Part shown: piece by piece, positions 15,064-23,564 of the stretch
Numbering within the stretch: position 1 is the first letter of the stretch
Layout of the letters: each line of letters opens with the position of its first letter
Source: Chloroflexota bacterium
Lineage (GTDB): Bacteria; Chloroflexota; Anaerolineae; Aggregatilineales; J027
DNA length: 51,274 nucleotides
Assembly: GCA_013112715.1 (NCBI GenBank)
Contig: JABFGB010000034.1
Location: forward strand, 1 to 51,274
Direction: 5' to 3'
Notes under the pieces: model-generated
The model's input: only the letters and a program-made list of their open reading frames with translations
What the model was told of the DNA's origin: nothing
The model's database searches: none
Position numbers and translations under genes: made by a program

Positions 15064-17268
15064 TTGAGAAAAAATATCCTAATTATCCCTCTGTTGACCC
15101 TGCTGTTGGTCGTCAGTGTGATGGGATTAACCAGCGCCTCCACCCCAAAACAGGCAATTGAAACACTGAATATTGGATTTTTGCAGACCCCCGGCTCGAC
15201 TGGCGATTTTGGGGTGCGGCTGGCGATTGACCAGATTAATCGAGAAGGTGGCGTGATTGGGCCAGACGGAACGCTCTATCGCTTGCAAGTGGTGTATCCC
15301 AATCGCCCGCCGTTTGCGCCCGAAGGTGTGCCGGATGCGGTCAATTCGTTGGTTTCACAAGGCGCCATCGCCATTATTGGCCCGGTGGATAATCGTCTGG
15401 CGCTGCCCAATTTAGAAGTTTTGTCGCAGACGTCCGTGCCCGTGTTGACATTGGCGACGGCTGATGGATTAACTGAACAGGATGCCCGCGACAATATTAT
15501 GCGAATGCGGGCGGCGGATCGGTTTTATAATGAGGCGTTGGCAACGATATTGATTGATGAGCGCAGTATTACCAAGATTGCCTTGATTCAGACCGATGTG
15601 GATTCAACTGAGGCCCTGCTGAATTTTGAAGGAATTCTAGTGGCGCGTGGGCTGACACCGACTGCGAAAATTCAAGAGATTGACAACAGCAATCTGACGG
15701 CGAATGTTTCACAGATGATGCAAAATCAGCCTGCCGCAGTGGTGTTTTGGGGGCCTGCCCCAGACGCTGGATCGCTCGTATTGAAACTGCGTGAGGCGGG
15801 CTTTTCAGGTGCGTTTGTGTATCGGGATGCTCAGGAGGGCGTACATTCAGGGGCGATTCCGATTTCATTGGCACGCGGCATGATCGGGGCGACTTCGTGG
15901 TCATATACCACGCCCACCGAGTTGGGACGGGCCTTTCTGGTGGACTATGTGACCAGTTTTAACAGCATCCCAACCGGGGTAGAGGCCGCTGCATATGATG
16001 CGGTGTGGATTCTGCGCCGCCAGATTGAACAAACGGGCGCGGACATCACGGAACTGCGCGTAGGATTGCTGCAAACCCCAACCATTTACGCCGTACAGGG
16101 TCGCCTAGAGCCGAGTGTATATGGTGGAGGCGATTTTTCGCGGGCCGTCACCGTCTATACGATTGGTGAATTGGGTGGGCCACAGTTGGTGGCGCGGTTT
16201 GCTAACAATGTTCGGCTAGGAGATGATGATTTAGTCATGGCGGATGTGCGGGTGGTAGGTTTAGCCGGAACGCTGACCTTTACGCCGTCGCCCTCCCCAA
16301 CGCCCAGTATTACGCCTAGCCCCTCACCCACACCGAGCGAAGTCACCCTGACCGTACCCCAGAACGCGGTGAATTTACGGGCTGGGCCGGGTACGGAATA
16401 TGAAATTGTGGGTCAATTGCAATTGGGCGACACGGCAACGGTGATCGGGGTTAATCCCGGAGCGACTTGGCTGGTCATTAACCATGAGGGCGAGACGGTG
16501 TGGGTCGCGGCGGAGATTGTGGAGGTGTTCGACCCCAGTAATTTGCTTGGTCAACTACCCATTGTTCAACCCAATACCAGTCCGGGTGTTGTGCCGGGGC
16601 AGTTGGTCGAAGGCATAGACTTGACGATTGAAGGAATTGTGTTAAATCCGCCACAAATCGCACCGGGGCAACCCTTTACTTTGCAGGTGACGGTACGGAA
16701 CTTGGGAACGGTGGCCGCTGGATCATTCTCGGTAGCGATGATTTTGCAGCCGGGAAATACGACCCTCACGGCGGGTTCGACTGGCTTGGGCGCAGGACAA
16801 TCGGCGATTGTGACGCTCAGTGGGACGGTACAGAGTACAGGTGTTTATACCACCAGCCTCACGGTAGATGCGACCAATTCGGTATTGGAGAGCAATGAGA
16901 ACAACAATATATTTCCCTTGACCTACACTGCGGATCGGCCCATTATGAGCCGAATTGATTTTGTGCAACTGCCGGTTGGGACAGCTTATGACCTCGCAGG
17001 TGGGACAGCCGATTTGATTTGGACGGGGGCGCAGATTGAAGGCCAGAACAATGCCCGCTTTGGGGTGATCTATGCGGGATCGTATGAGGCGATAGATTAC
17101 GCGGCGATTGACCCGAATGTCGTCATTAACTATATTCTGCCCGCTAATATGATAGGCACGGGGTCAATGATCGGGTTCATTACGGCGGAGGGGCGGCGTG
17201 GCGTAATGCGCGTGGATACTCTAGTGGGAAACTTGCTGACGATTTCATATCGGGTGTACAGCAATTAG
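15064..17268 (+). CDS. Leu/Ile/Val-type binding protein fused to SH3b and CARDB domains
   Basis: About 734 residues. The chosen TTG start (RKNILIIPLLTLLLVVSVMG follows) has GGAGG exactly 9 nt upstream; the in-frame ATG at 15055 abuts that Shine-Dalgarno. After a signal peptide, about 360 residues form a periplasmic-binding-protein type 1 domain (ETLNIGFLQTPGSTGDFG, AIIGPVDNRLALPNLEVL, VVFWGPAPDAGSLVLKLREA). A Pro/Ser/Thr linker (PSPSPTPSITPSPSPTPSE) leads to an SH3b domain (VNLRAGPGTEYEIVGQLQLG, WVAAEIVEV), then a CARDB adhesion-type domain (PGQPFTLQVTVRNLGTVAAG, LESNENNNIFPL) and a final beta-rich region. The SH3b part suggests wall binding. With no transporter nearby, a ligand-sensing or surface-scavenging role is more likely than simple import (inference). 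Confidence 0.85.
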   Translation: MRKNILIIPLLTLLLVVSVMGLTSASTPKQAIETLNIGFLQTPGSTGDFGVRLAIDQINREGGVIGPDGTLYRLQVVYPNRPPFAPEGVPDAVNSLVSQGAIAIIGPVDNRLALPNLEVLSQTSVPVLTLATADGLTEQDARDNIMRMRAADRFYNEALATILIDERSITKIALIQTDVDSTEALLNFEGILVARGLTPTAKIQEIDNSNLTANVSQMMQNQPAAVVFWGPAPDAGSLVLKLREAGFSGAFVYRDAQEGVHSGAIPISLARGMIGATSWSYTTPTELGRAFLVDYVTSFNSIPTGVEAAAYDAVWILRRQIEQTGADITELRVGLLQTPTIYAVQGRLEPSVYGGGDFSRAVTVYTIGELGGPQLVARFANNVRLGDDDLVMADVRVVGLAGTLTFTPSPSPTPSITPSPSPTPSEVTLTVPQNAVNLRAGPGTEYEIVGQLQLGDTATVIGVNPGATWLVINHEGETVWVAAEIVEVFDPSNLLGQLPIVQPNTSPGVVPGQLVEGIDLTIEGIVLNPPQIAPGQPFTLQVTVRNLGTVAAGSFSVAMILQPGNTTLTAGSTGLGAGQSAIVTLSGTVQSTGVYTTSLTVDATNSVLESNENNNIFPLTYTADRPIMSRIDFVQLPVGTAYDLAGGTADLIWTGAQIEGQNNARFGVIYAGSYEAIDYAAIDPNVVINYILPANMIGTGSMIGFITAEGRRGVMRVDTLVGNLLTISYRVYSN

Positions 17269-17282
17269 TGGATGTATGACAC

Positions 17283-18416
17283 TTGATAAATCATATTGCA
17301 ATTAACGCCCATTTGTTGGGACGCGGGGCGGGGTATCGTTCGGCGGGGATTCATCGCTATATCTATGGCGTGCTGTCGAATCTGCCTGCGCTGGATCAGA
17401 CGCTGCGGTATACACTGCTGCTGAATCACCCCTTACAAACAAATTTGCCGAGAATGGAACAGCGGCGGGGGATGATTAACACCGATGATCCTAAACGGCG
17501 GATACTTTGGGAGCAGGTGGTGCAACCCTTTGCCCTGCGGCAGATCAAGCCCGATTTGTATCATGCGATGGCGTTTGTCGCGCCGCGTTTTGTACCCTGC
17601 CCATTGGTGGTAACGGTCTATGATTTGAGTTTTATCCGCTATCCGCAAGTGCTTTCGGGGGCGAGGCGCAAATACCTCCAACTTTTTACCCGGTCTACGT
17701 GTGAACGGGCCGCGCGGGTGATTGCCATTTCGGAAAGCACCGCTAATGATCTAGTCGAATTGATGGGCATCCCACGTGTAAAAATTGATGTCGCCGTGCC
17801 GGGAATCTCGGATGATTTTTGCCCACAACCGCCGGATGAAGTGGAATCATTTCGTCGGAAAAATAATCTGCCAGAGCGATTTTTCTTCTTTCTGGGGACG
17901 CTTGAGCCGCGCAAAAATCTGCCGATGCTGCTGCGGGCCTATGCCCAACTGCCTAAAAGTGATCGGGAAGCGGTACATCTGATTTTGGGCGGGGGCAAGG
18001 GCTGGATGTACGACGAAATATTTGCGACAATAGCGCATCATGAATTGGCGGATACAGTGCATGTGCCCGGTTTCGTAGACGCCGAAGCATTGGTATGGTG
18101 GTATAACGCCGCCGAAGCATTTGTTTATCCGACTCTGTTTGAGGGGTTTGGGATACCGATTGTCGAGGCGATGGCCTGCGGAACACCTGTACTTGCCTCC
18201 AATACGTCTTCACTGCCAGAAGCGGCAGGGGAGGCAGGGGTGCTGCTGCCACCGGATGATGAAAGCGCATGGACACAGGCCTTGTCCCGTATGATTCATG
18301 ATGCGGAATGGCGGGCCGAACGCAGCCGTCTGGGGCAAATATGGGCCGCGAATTTTTCATGGGAACGTACCGCCCAACAAACACTCGAAAGTTATCAACA
18401 AGTTTTAAGTCGGTAA
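17283..18416 (+). CDS. Glycosyltransferase family 4
   Basis: 377 residues with GT-B fold. The N-terminal domain shows GRGAGYRSAGIHRYIYGVL (acceptor-side glycine-rich loop) and YHAMAFVAPRFVPCPLVVTV; the C-terminal donor domain begins near RFFFFLGTLEPRKNLPMLL and carries the retaining-GT signature PTLFEGFGIPIVEAMACGTPV with the EX7E glutamates, followed by EAAGEAGVLLPPDD. Likely a mannosyl- or similar hexosyltransferase in exopolysaccharide synthesis. TTG is the only start in frame near the 5' end (a stop lies two codons upstream) and follows a weak GGATG. It is 14 nt behind the binding-protein gene and 3 nt ahead of a polyprenyl sugar phosphotransferase, forming an exopolysaccharide pair. Confidence 0.9.
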   Translation: MINHIAINAHLLGRGAGYRSAGIHRYIYGVLSNLPALDQTLRYTLLLNHPLQTNLPRMEQRRGMINTDDPKRRILWEQVVQPFALRQIKPDLYHAMAFVAPRFVPCPLVVTVYDLSFIRYPQVLSGARRKYLQLFTRSTCERAARVIAISESTANDLVELMGIPRVKIDVAVPGISDDFCPQPPDEVESFRRKNNLPERFFFFLGTLEPRKNLPMLLRAYAQLPKSDREAVHLILGGGKGWMYDEIFATIAHHELADTVHVPGFVDAEALVWWYNAAEAFVYPTLFEGFGIPIVEAMACGTPVLASNTSSLPEAAGEAGVLLPPDDESAWTQALSRMIHDAEWRAERSRLGQIWAANFSWERTAQQTLESYQQVLSR

Positions 18417-18419
18417 ATA

Positions 18420-19925
18420 ATGGCAACGTCGAAAACAGACGCACCCCTCAATTTGTCCCCCAAAACGGCGCAGGAATCTATCAGCGTTCGCCGTGATCGC
18501 CGCCTCACTAGTCATTATCGGTGGACGGGATGGCGGCTTATGCTGATGGACGCGGGGTTGATCGTCGTCTCCTTTTTTCTGTCCTACTATTTGCGCTACA
18601 CCGTGCAGCTTTTTGAGCCAGTAGATGAGGTCAACAGCGCTCCATTTGGGCCATATGTCCCGTATGCGCTGATTTTTATGGTGTGGGTACTCATCGCTAA
18701 TCAGGGCGCGGGTTTGTATGAAAATCGGCGGGGACGCACGTGGACAAATGAATTATTTTCTATTGGCAATGCGGCGACCAATGGCGCAATTGTGATTATG
18801 GCCCTCAGCTTTTTGCTGCGCCCGCTCGTTTTTTCGCGTTTGTTGATTGTGCAGGCGGTGATCCTAACAATTATGCTGCTAGGTTTTTCACGCTTGCTGC
18901 TGCGCAATGTCATCCGGCGATTGCAAAAACGTGGCATCGGCGTCGAACGGGTATTAATTGTTGGGGCGGGGGATTTGGCGCTGGCGGTGCTGCGAACGTT
19001 GGTAGCGCGACCCGATCTCGGTTATCGGGCGATTGGTTTTGTGGATGATGACCCCCATCGTGGTGATTTGGGTCGAGTGGCATCCTTTGGGGCAATCACC
19101 AATTTACCATCGGTGCTGGACGAAGAAGAAGTAGATTTGGTGATTGTCACCTTGCCGTGGGAGCAGCATCGCCAGATTGTAAATATTGTCAAAGAGTGTG
19201 AGCGACGAAAAATTGAAGTGCGAACGGTGCCCGATCTCTATCAACTCAATTTGTCGCAGGTACAGGTCGAAAATTTGGGCGGAATTCCCCTACTGGGGCT
19301 GCACCGCGAAGTGAAGTTTCACCCCGCCAATCGTGTGATTAAACGGGTGTTGGATGTAACAGTTGTGGTGTTGGGACTGCCGTTTGTGCTGCCGATTATT
19401 GGCCTCATCGTGCTGGCGATTCGCTTGGATACCCCCGGAGCACCATTTTTTACACAGGAACGCATTGGGCTGAATGGCAAACCCTTCCGTATGATTAAAT
19501 TCCGCTCGATGGTCGAAGGGGCAGACGCGATGTGGGAAAAAGTGATGCGCGAGACGAATGAAGATATGCGGCGTCCAAAACCGGTAAACGACCCGCGTAT
19601 CACTCGCGTGGGACGGTTTTTGCGGCGGGCCAGTTTGGATGAACTGCCGAATATTTTTAATGTGCTCAAGGGCGAAATGAGTCTGGTTGGGCCACGTCCA
19701 CAATTGGCACGGGAGGTGGCGTTGTATGAGACATGGCAGCATCAGCGGCTTAAAGTGCAACCGGGGATGACGGGGTTGTGGCAAATCAGCGGACGCAGTG
19801 AAGTGCCGTTTGATGAGATGTGTCTGCTCGATATTTATTACATCGAAAATTGGTCGCTGACGCTCGATTTACAGATTTTGCTGCAAACCGCGCCCAAGGT
19901 GTTATTTAGAATCGGGGCGTATTAA
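18420..19925 (+). CDS. Undecaprenyl-phosphate sugar phosphotransferase (WbaP/WcaJ type)
   Basis: 501 residues. The N-terminal part has four or five membrane helices (MLMDAGLIVVSFFLSYYLRY, YALIFMVWVLIANQGAGLYE and others). A Rossmann-like CoA_binding_3 region follows (RVLIVGAGDLALAVLRTLV, GYRAIGFVDDDP). The last 200 residues are the bacterial sugar transferase domain: VIKRVLDVTVVVLGLP membrane helix, FFTQERIGLNGKPFRMIKFR, SMVEGAD, LRRASLDELPNIFNVLKGEM, SLVGPRP and QPGMTGLWQISGRSE. It loads the first sugar-1-phosphate onto undecaprenyl phosphate to start an exopolysaccharide or O-antigen-like chain. Coupled to the GT4 gene 3 nt upstream. No polymerase or flippase is in view, so the rest of the pathway lies elsewhere. 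Confidence 0.93.
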   Translation: MATSKTDAPLNLSPKTAQESISVRRDRRLTSHYRWTGWRLMLMDAGLIVVSFFLSYYLRYTVQLFEPVDEVNSAPFGPYVPYALIFMVWVLIANQGAGLYENRRGRTWTNELFSIGNAATNGAIVIMALSFLLRPLVFSRLLIVQAVILTIMLLGFSRLLLRNVIRRLQKRGIGVERVLIVGAGDLALAVLRTLVARPDLGYRAIGFVDDDPHRGDLGRVASFGAITNLPSVLDEEEVDLVIVTLPWEQHRQIVNIVKECERRKIEVRTVPDLYQLNLSQVQVENLGGIPLLGLHREVKFHPANRVIKRVLDVTVVVLGLPFVLPIIGLIVLAIRLDTPGAPFFTQERIGLNGKPFRMIKFRSMVEGADAMWEKVMRETNEDMRRPKPVNDPRITRVGRFLRRASLDELPNIFNVLKGEMSLVGPRPQLAREVALYETWQHQRLKVQPGMTGLWQISGRSEVPFDEMCLLDIYYIENWSLTLDLQILLQTAPKVLFRIGAY

Positions 19926-19950
19926 ATCCCCGCCAATTTAGGCTCGTTTT

Positions 19951-20005
19951 AACCTGACACCATTTGTCAGCAAAAGGTCAGATAATTTCTAGGGTGTCAC
20001 GGGTT
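19951..20005. promoter_or_regulatory. Nested inverted repeats upstream of propeller gene
   Basis: AACC-TGACACC (19951-19961) can pair with GGTGTCA (19993-19999) and the nearby GGGTT, while CTGACA (19954-19959) can instead pair with TGTCAG (19965-19970). The two pairings are mutually exclusive. It may be a terminator for the upstream operon or an operator or leader for the next gene, 75 nt downstream. No ligand class is recognised. Confidence 0.3.
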
Positions 20006-20080
20006 AATCATTGAAGTCACCTGTATTCTATTAGGGTAAGGTTTAGGTGCTAGACCAAGAACCTCAACAGGAGTAAGGTG

Positions 20081-22879
20081 ATGACTCCGAAATATTTCCT
20101 CCAAAAATTTATTGCTACTTTCCTTGCGTTTTGTGTAATCGTCGTTGTATTGCCTATCCCCAAAACCTCATCTCGCTACGCTGATTCTACACTTGCCCCT
20201 TATATCCAATATTATTCACCTGCATTGGGTGGGATTGTTGTAGAACGTGCTGATGGAACTGATAGCCGTATATTGGGGCGTGGCCTTGTTCCATTTTGGC
20301 ATGATACTGTCTCTGGGCCGGGTTGGTCGCCGTCTGGGGAGTGGTTTGCATGGACAAGCTGGCAATCGGCTTTTGAAGCGGCAACACCAACCAACGCCTA
20401 TGTCGTGAAAACCGATGGCAGTCGCCGGTTGACGATTTTGGATGATTTGCACAGTATTTATACAATGGAGTGGTTTCCTAATTCGGACTGGTTACTGGTA
20501 GAAAATTTGATTAACTATCGGTTCCCAGAGCCTGAAGCTGTGCGTTACTACTTGGTGGATGTACCAAATGAAAAAATCCTTCAGTCTTTCACGCTTTCTT
20601 CGGTCTATACCTCAATGGAATGGTCTTCCGACAAACAGTATCTGCTTGTCTTTGGTCATAATGAAGTCAAGCGAGAACATACTGTAAAAATTATCACGGG
20701 GACAGGGGAAATCATTGATTTTCCCACCCTGCCATCTGGAAGTCAGGCGCAATGGCATATAAACGATCAATTGCTTGTTACTAACTATGCAGCCCGAACC
20801 TTAAGCCTTATTGATTTTGAGACGGGTTCCAAAATGACATATCCGCTTCCTAAAAAAGAACTTTACTATGTCTGGTCTCACCCATCAGGTGAGGGCATAT
20901 TGGCTCAATTTTTACCGGATGATCGGCGGGGATCAGCAGGGGAGCTTTGGTATCTCGATTTGGAAAGCAGTGAATGGCAATCGTTTGGTCAAACGGCATT
21001 AGTAGGAGAAATTGGAGACTACAATTTTAGGCAGGAAGACAATAATTTGTTGTTTTATGCCAATTATAATATCACGGGGCATTTTGGTGACCTTACCATT
21101 TTGGATTTTGAAACAAATTCATTGCAGACGATTGCGGATACCGTCCTCCAATTTACATGGAGTCCAACCTACCAATACCTAGTGTATTGGCGATTAATCA
21201 CCACCGACAGTGCGGAACTTTGGCTTTATGACTGGACTAACCAGCAAGGGCAATTGTTAGATTCAAGCATTTTGGTAAATGGCGGGAATAGGATTATTGA
21301 TTACGGTATTTTCACGTCCGAAGCCTTTTCTCAAGATGAGCGATATTTGATTTATCAAAATGGCAATTTGCGTAAAGTCTATGATCTTGACACAGGCGAA
21401 ACCCAAACAATTGATATAGGGGTAGATTACGTCCCTATCCAATGGCTACCAGATCAACAATCATTCGACATCGGCTCGTATCACTATGATATAGCTACGG
21501 CAACCCTTACTTCGCACCAAGATATCATGAGTAAGATATTTATCTCGCCAGATGCAAATACGATGTTCTATGTTGGCACATGCCCAGTTTTGCCTGATTC
21601 TCCTGCTAAAGAGCAACAATTTTGCCTTGAAGATAGGCAATCAGGCTGGAAGCAAGCGATTCCACCCCATAGTGCTATGGTAGGTATTTCAAGAGAGGTC
21701 GTCGAGTGGCATCCTAATTCCGAATGGCTATTTGTGGAAACCTCATGGGACGATTGGACGAGTAGTACATCACAGCAGGCTGTTATCCGTCGTGATGCGA
21801 CGCAAACTCGTGATTTGAATAGTGGATGTTCTGCGTCCTATTCTTCAATCTGTGTGGGTTGGGTACCAGAACGCATTGATGTAGACCAATTGTTATCCCC
21901 TCCACAGGATTTGGGGACAAACCCGATCACTTTGATTCACCCCGGTACAGTGACCGCACTGGCTTGGAGTCCCGATGGAACAAAACTTGCCAGTAGTTTT
22001 TCAACCTTTGAACGGACATGGGAGGCTGTTCTGGGAGGCAATGAGAATGCCATTGTGATTTGGGACATTACCACTTATGAAATCGTTCAGACCATTCCTA
22101 CGCCATATCAACAAGTTAGCGGATTGGCTTGGACAAACGATGGTTTGCATATTGCCGCTTCCATTACGTCATCTTTGGAGGGGGAAGATATTCTTGTTAA
22201 CAACCCTTATTCGATAGATGTCAGGAGTCGGGTGGAACTTTGGCAGGTGGATAGTGGAGAGTTAGTGCGAATAGTAGAAGCCAATAATGAGACAGCCCAA
22301 TTTGCCATATCAGAGTTTGACCACCTAAATTTGAGACTTCCTTGGGCTATGCCCACGCCCGATGTCGCATTTCGTCACTATTTTGATAATGCTGTTTTTG
22401 ATAAATATGGCGACAGTGGCTATGGCGGTAGTATGGTTTGGATGGTCAATTTCGAGGAACAGAAGGTGCTGAAATTTTTCGAGTTTGAAGCAGCATTGAC
22501 GCCTACCCCCAGCCGTCGTGGAATTATTTTGATTGACTTTGAGGAAGGAACCATTATAAAGCGAGACCCTATTGGTGAATCAAAGACCTTAGTTCGGTTA
22601 GAGAATCCGCGTATGTGGATTGGACGGGAAGCGAATCAGCTTGCCGTAAACCAAGATGAACAATTGCTGGCCCTAACTGGTTTACAGACTGATCAGATTG
22701 CCATTTGGGATCTGACGACGGGGCAGGTAGTCGAGAAATATTACAGCAGCGCAAGAGCATTGGAATTTAGTCCAGATGGGTTGCAGCTTGCAGCAGCGGC
22801 ATCCTATACTGTACGTATCTGGGATGTGTCACCCCAACCACTTTATGTGCCACAAGAGTGGGAGAAATTAATTGAGTGA
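20081..22879 (+). CDS. Large secreted beta-propeller (WD40/TolB-like) protein
   Basis: About 932 residues. ATG at 20081 (one codon after an in-frame GTG) has AGGAG 7 nt upstream. A signal peptide (KFIATFLAFCVIVVVLPIP) leads to repeated propeller blades of about 40 residues, recognisable by WSPSGEWFAWTS, WFPNSDWLLVEN, WSSDKQYLLVFG, WSPTYQYLVYW, LAWSPDGTKLASSF, LAWTNDGLHIAAS and LEFSPDGLQLAAAASYTVRI. The blades probably make two propellers. No catalytic domain is seen. Propellers of this kind bind proteins or ligands outside the membrane. It stands 10 nt before a response regulator gene on the same strand, so it may belong to the same signalling operon. It is somewhat more AT-rich than the neighbouring genes. 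Confidence 0.8.
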   Translation: MTPKYFLQKFIATFLAFCVIVVVLPIPKTSSRYADSTLAPYIQYYSPALGGIVVERADGTDSRILGRGLVPFWHDTVSGPGWSPSGEWFAWTSWQSAFEAATPTNAYVVKTDGSRRLTILDDLHSIYTMEWFPNSDWLLVENLINYRFPEPEAVRYYLVDVPNEKILQSFTLSSVYTSMEWSSDKQYLLVFGHNEVKREHTVKIITGTGEIIDFPTLPSGSQAQWHINDQLLVTNYAARTLSLIDFETGSKMTYPLPKKELYYVWSHPSGEGILAQFLPDDRRGSAGELWYLDLESSEWQSFGQTALVGEIGDYNFRQEDNNLLFYANYNITGHFGDLTILDFETNSLQTIADTVLQFTWSPTYQYLVYWRLITTDSAELWLYDWTNQQGQLLDSSILVNGGNRIIDYGIFTSEAFSQDERYLIYQNGNLRKVYDLDTGETQTIDIGVDYVPIQWLPDQQSFDIGSYHYDIATATLTSHQDIMSKIFISPDANTMFYVGTCPVLPDSPAKEQQFCLEDRQSGWKQAIPPHSAMVGISREVVEWHPNSEWLFVETSWDDWTSSTSQQAVIRRDATQTRDLNSGCSASYSSICVGWVPERIDVDQLLSPPQDLGTNPITLIHPGTVTALAWSPDGTKLASSFSTFERTWEAVLGGNENAIVIWDITTYEIVQTIPTPYQQVSGLAWTNDGLHIAASITSSLEGEDILVNNPYSIDVRSRVELWQVDSGELVRIVEANNETAQFAISEFDHLNLRLPWAMPTPDVAFRHYFDNAVFDKYGDSGYGGSMVWMVNFEEQKVLKFFEFEAALTPTPSRRGIILIDFEEGTIIKRDPIGESKTLVRLENPRMWIGREANQLAVNQDEQLLALTGLQTDQIAIWDLTTGQVVEKYYSSARALEFSPDGLQLAAAASYTVRIWDVSPQPLYVPQEWEKLIE

Positions 22880-22889
22880 GAATTGACTC

Positions 22890-23564
22890 ATGCGCGTGTT
22901 GGTGGTCGAAGATGAACCCCGTATGGCAGCGCTGCTTCGGCAGGGGCTAGAAGAAGATGCCTATGCTGTTGATGTAGTCAGCAATGGACTTGAAGTATTG
23001 GAATGGGTCCAAAGCGCGGCCTATGATTTGATTTTGCTGGATATTATGCTGCCGGGGATGGACGGCTTTGAAGTTTGCCAGACGCTACGACGGCAGGGTT
23101 ATATGATGCCCATCTTGATGCTGACAGCGCGTGATACGCTAACCGATAAGGTCATGGGATTGGATAGCGGGGCGGATGATTATCTAGTCAAGCCGTTTGC
23201 GATTGAAGAAGTAACTGCCCGACTGCGTGCCCTGAGTCGGCGGAGTGGGCCAAGCAAAACGCCGGAATTGGTGGTAGGTGATTTACGACTCAACACCGCC
23301 ACCAAACAAGCCTCACGCGGCAACATCACCATTCCCCTCTCCGCCAAAGAATATGCGCTCCTCGAAACCCTGATGCACCATCCCCACCAAATCCTTTCGC
23401 GGGATCAGATAATTGAAAAAGTTTGGGATATGGATTTTAGTTCGGAATCCAAACTGATTGAAGTTTATGTTCATGCCCTGCGGAAGAAAATTGATGATGG
23501 GCATGAGGTGAAACTCATTCAAACGGTACGCGGTCTGGGGTATCGGATTTCAGATCATGGCTAA
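22890..23564 (+). CDS. OmpR-family response regulator
   Basis: 224 residues. The receiver domain (1-115) shows VVEDEPRMAALL with the acidic pair, phosphoacceptor Asp51 in LILLDIMLPGMDGF, Thr in MLTARD and Lys101 in VKPF. The winged-helix domain (about 125-222) has LRLNTATKQASR, LSAKEYALLETLMHHPHQIL, LIEVYVHALRKKID and IQTVRGLGYRI, all typical of OmpR/PhoB regulators. Its end overlaps the kinase gene by 8 nt, so the two are translationally coupled. It follows the propeller gene by 10 nt. The likely target is the downstream secreted acidic protein or the operon itself (inference). Confidence 0.95.
   Translation: MRVLVVEDEPRMAALLRQGLEEDAYAVDVVSNGLEVLEWVQSAAYDLILLDIMLPGMDGFEVCQTLRRQGYMMPILMLTARDTLTDKVMGLDSGADDYLVKPFAIEEVTARLRALSRRSGPSKTPELVVGDLRLNTATKQASRGNITIPLSAKEYALLETLMHHPHQILSRDQIIEKVWDMDFSSESKLIEVYVHALRKKIDDGHEVKLIQTVRGLGYRISDHG

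Noticed and set aside
13678..17268. Complete ABC importer locus
   Set aside because: Only binding proteins are present; no permease or ATPase motifs occur in the surrounding genes.
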